DNA of 64,000 nt, from contig OY282558.1 in NCBI GenBank assembly GCA_958295665.1, positions 21,203,409 to 21,267,408 on the forward strand, given 5' to 3'. Each line of letters opens with the position of its first letter. Position 1 is the first letter of the stretch. The DNA comes from Tipula vernalis. Its lineage: Eukaryota > Arthropoda > Insecta > Diptera > Tipulidae. Positions 63,648-64,000 of the stretch are shown one piece after another. The position numbers and the translations under genes were made by a program. Under the pieces are notes generated by a model, which ran no database searches, was not told where the DNA came from, and saw nothing but the letters and a program-made list of their open reading frames with translations.

Positions 63648-64000
63648 GAGCACAATTGCAGATTTTCGATTTTGTAGCTCTGATTTTGTGGTCTATAGTC
63701 CAGGTGATTTTCCATAAAATTGAATTTTCTACAAAATGTGTAGAAATATTCGAACGATCCAAATAACCGTTGTCATGAGCACAATTGCAGGTTTTCGATT
63801 TTGTAGCTCTGATTTTGTGGTCTATAGTCCAGGTGATTTTCCATAAAATTGAATTTTCTACAAAATGTGTAGAAATATTCGAACGATCCAAATAACCGTT
63901 GTCATGAGCACAATTGCAGGTTTTCGATTTTGTAGCTCTGATTTTGTGGTCTATAGTCCAGGTGATTTTCCATAAAATTGAATTTTCTACAAAATGTGTA
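63648..64000. repeat. S+S plus partial unit, cut by the window end
   Basis: Two S units in a row (aaccgttgtcat at about 63,765-63,776 and 63,894-63,905) are followed by a unit that stops at 64,000 within the dyad region. The multimer class cannot be decided from the window. Confidence 0.85.

Larger units (their letters stand above)
1..64000. repeat. Satellite DNA array, 181/129-bp unit family, fills the window
   Basis: Every line of the window is a copy of one sequence family, always in the same orientation, with no interrupting unique sequence. Tracking the recurring ggtctcaatgcc anchor by hand gives spacings of 181, 310, 439 or 568 bp almost everywhere. These equal one 181-bp unit plus zero, one, two or three 129-bp units. 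Odd spacings (183, 304, 309, 314, 436, 244) are explained by identifiable small indels. About 244 long units and roughly 150 short units are present. One long unit is 65/181 GC. Such arrays are normally centromeric or pericentromeric heterochromatin in eukaryotes; that location is inference. No array end is seen, so the array is longer than the window. I cannot name the satellite or the species. Confidence 0.98.
56578..64000. repeat. T-free domain of L and S units
   Basis: After copy B ends, the array is made of L and S in simple 310-bp dimers, single L units and a few S multimers. Anchors at 56617, 56927, 57108, 57418, 57728, 57909, 58219, 58523, 59091, 59401, 59710, 60277, 60587, 60897, 61078, 61388, 61698, 61879, 62189, 62499, 62809, 63119, 63300 and 63610 are spaced 181, 310, 567 or 568 bp, apart from 304 and 309 bp where small deletions occur. 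No A-run T unit and no M unit is present. It resembles 28.6-33.5 kb and 51.6-56.5 kb and reads as a continuation of the right end of copy B. The last unit is cut by the window end. Confidence 0.9.

Noticed and set aside
1..64000. About two hundred reverse-strand open reading frames of 68 to 197 codons
   Set aside because: They are the same chance frame through each monomer, ending at the same TGA in the 52-bp segment, and their length follows only the number of 129-bp units in a row (129 is a multiple of 3). No distinct start context, no codon-level conservation and no recognisable domain.
1..64000. CRISPR array
   Set aside because: Spacing is regular but the sequence between repeats is itself repeated; there are no unique spacers, no leader and no cas genes.
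1..64000. Drosophila 1.688-type satellite or another named family
   Set aside because: A few short stretches on the reverse strand (gatacctc, tttcgtt) feel similar, but I cannot align the unit from memory. A search against a satellite library and BLAST would decide.
1..64000. Transposon or LTR tandem remnants
   Set aside because: No terminal repeats, target-site duplications, polymerase or transposase coding, and no unit with internal unique sequence.
1..64000. tRNA, rRNA or other small RNA genes
   Set aside because: No cloverleaf-like or rRNA-like segment; the only secondary structure is the short dyads present in every unit.

Overview
The whole 64 kb window is one uninterrupted satellite DNA array. 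I see no protein gene, RNA gene, transposon, CRISPR array or single-copy stretch; every base can be assigned to copies of one AT-rich sequence family (about 36% GC, counted by hand on one unit). This is typical of centromeric or pericentromeric heterochromatin of a eukaryote. An insect is my best guess, from the satellite style and the TATCGATA motif, but the species and the satellite name are not recognised.

Building blocks. Taking units as starting at GAGCAC, the array is built from a long unit L (181 bp) and a short unit S (129 bp). S equals L with exactly 52 bp missing, plus a diverged 8-bp block next to the deletion. A subtype of S, here called T, carries an A-run in place of CCATAAAATTG. 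A subtype of L, here called M (185 bp), carries a 4-bp duplication and linked marker changes. By hand tracking I find about 244 L-type and roughly 150 S-type units, all head to tail in the same orientation. Units combine into L (181), S+L (310), S+S+L (439) and S+S+S+L (568), and these combine into larger repeats of 491, 672 and 3,794 bp.

Layout. (1) 1-7,372 holds two copies of a 3,794-bp higher-order repeat. (2) 7,373-9,681 holds a third, shortened and rearranged relative. (3) 9,682-33,509 and 33,510-56,577 are two tandem, nearly identical copies (A and B) of a roughly 23-24 kb segment. They share dozens of private variants and differ mainly by whole-unit gains or losses. (4) 56,578-64,000 is a simpler domain of L and S dimers with no T or M units. 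The same T-free character appears at the right ends of copies A and B, so the array has at least two compositional domains.

How it works together. There are no genes to act together. The interest lies in nested unequal exchange visible at five scales (52 bp, monomer, 0.5-0.7 kb, 3.8 kb, 23.8 kb). It also lies in the short dyad symmetries of the monomer: one has a variant form in which both arms changed together, and one is the insect DRE-type octamer TATCGATA, found only in the 52 bp that separates L from S. The 23.8 kb duplication is either a very recent real amplification or two haplotypes joined by an assembler; long reads across about 33.5 kb would decide.
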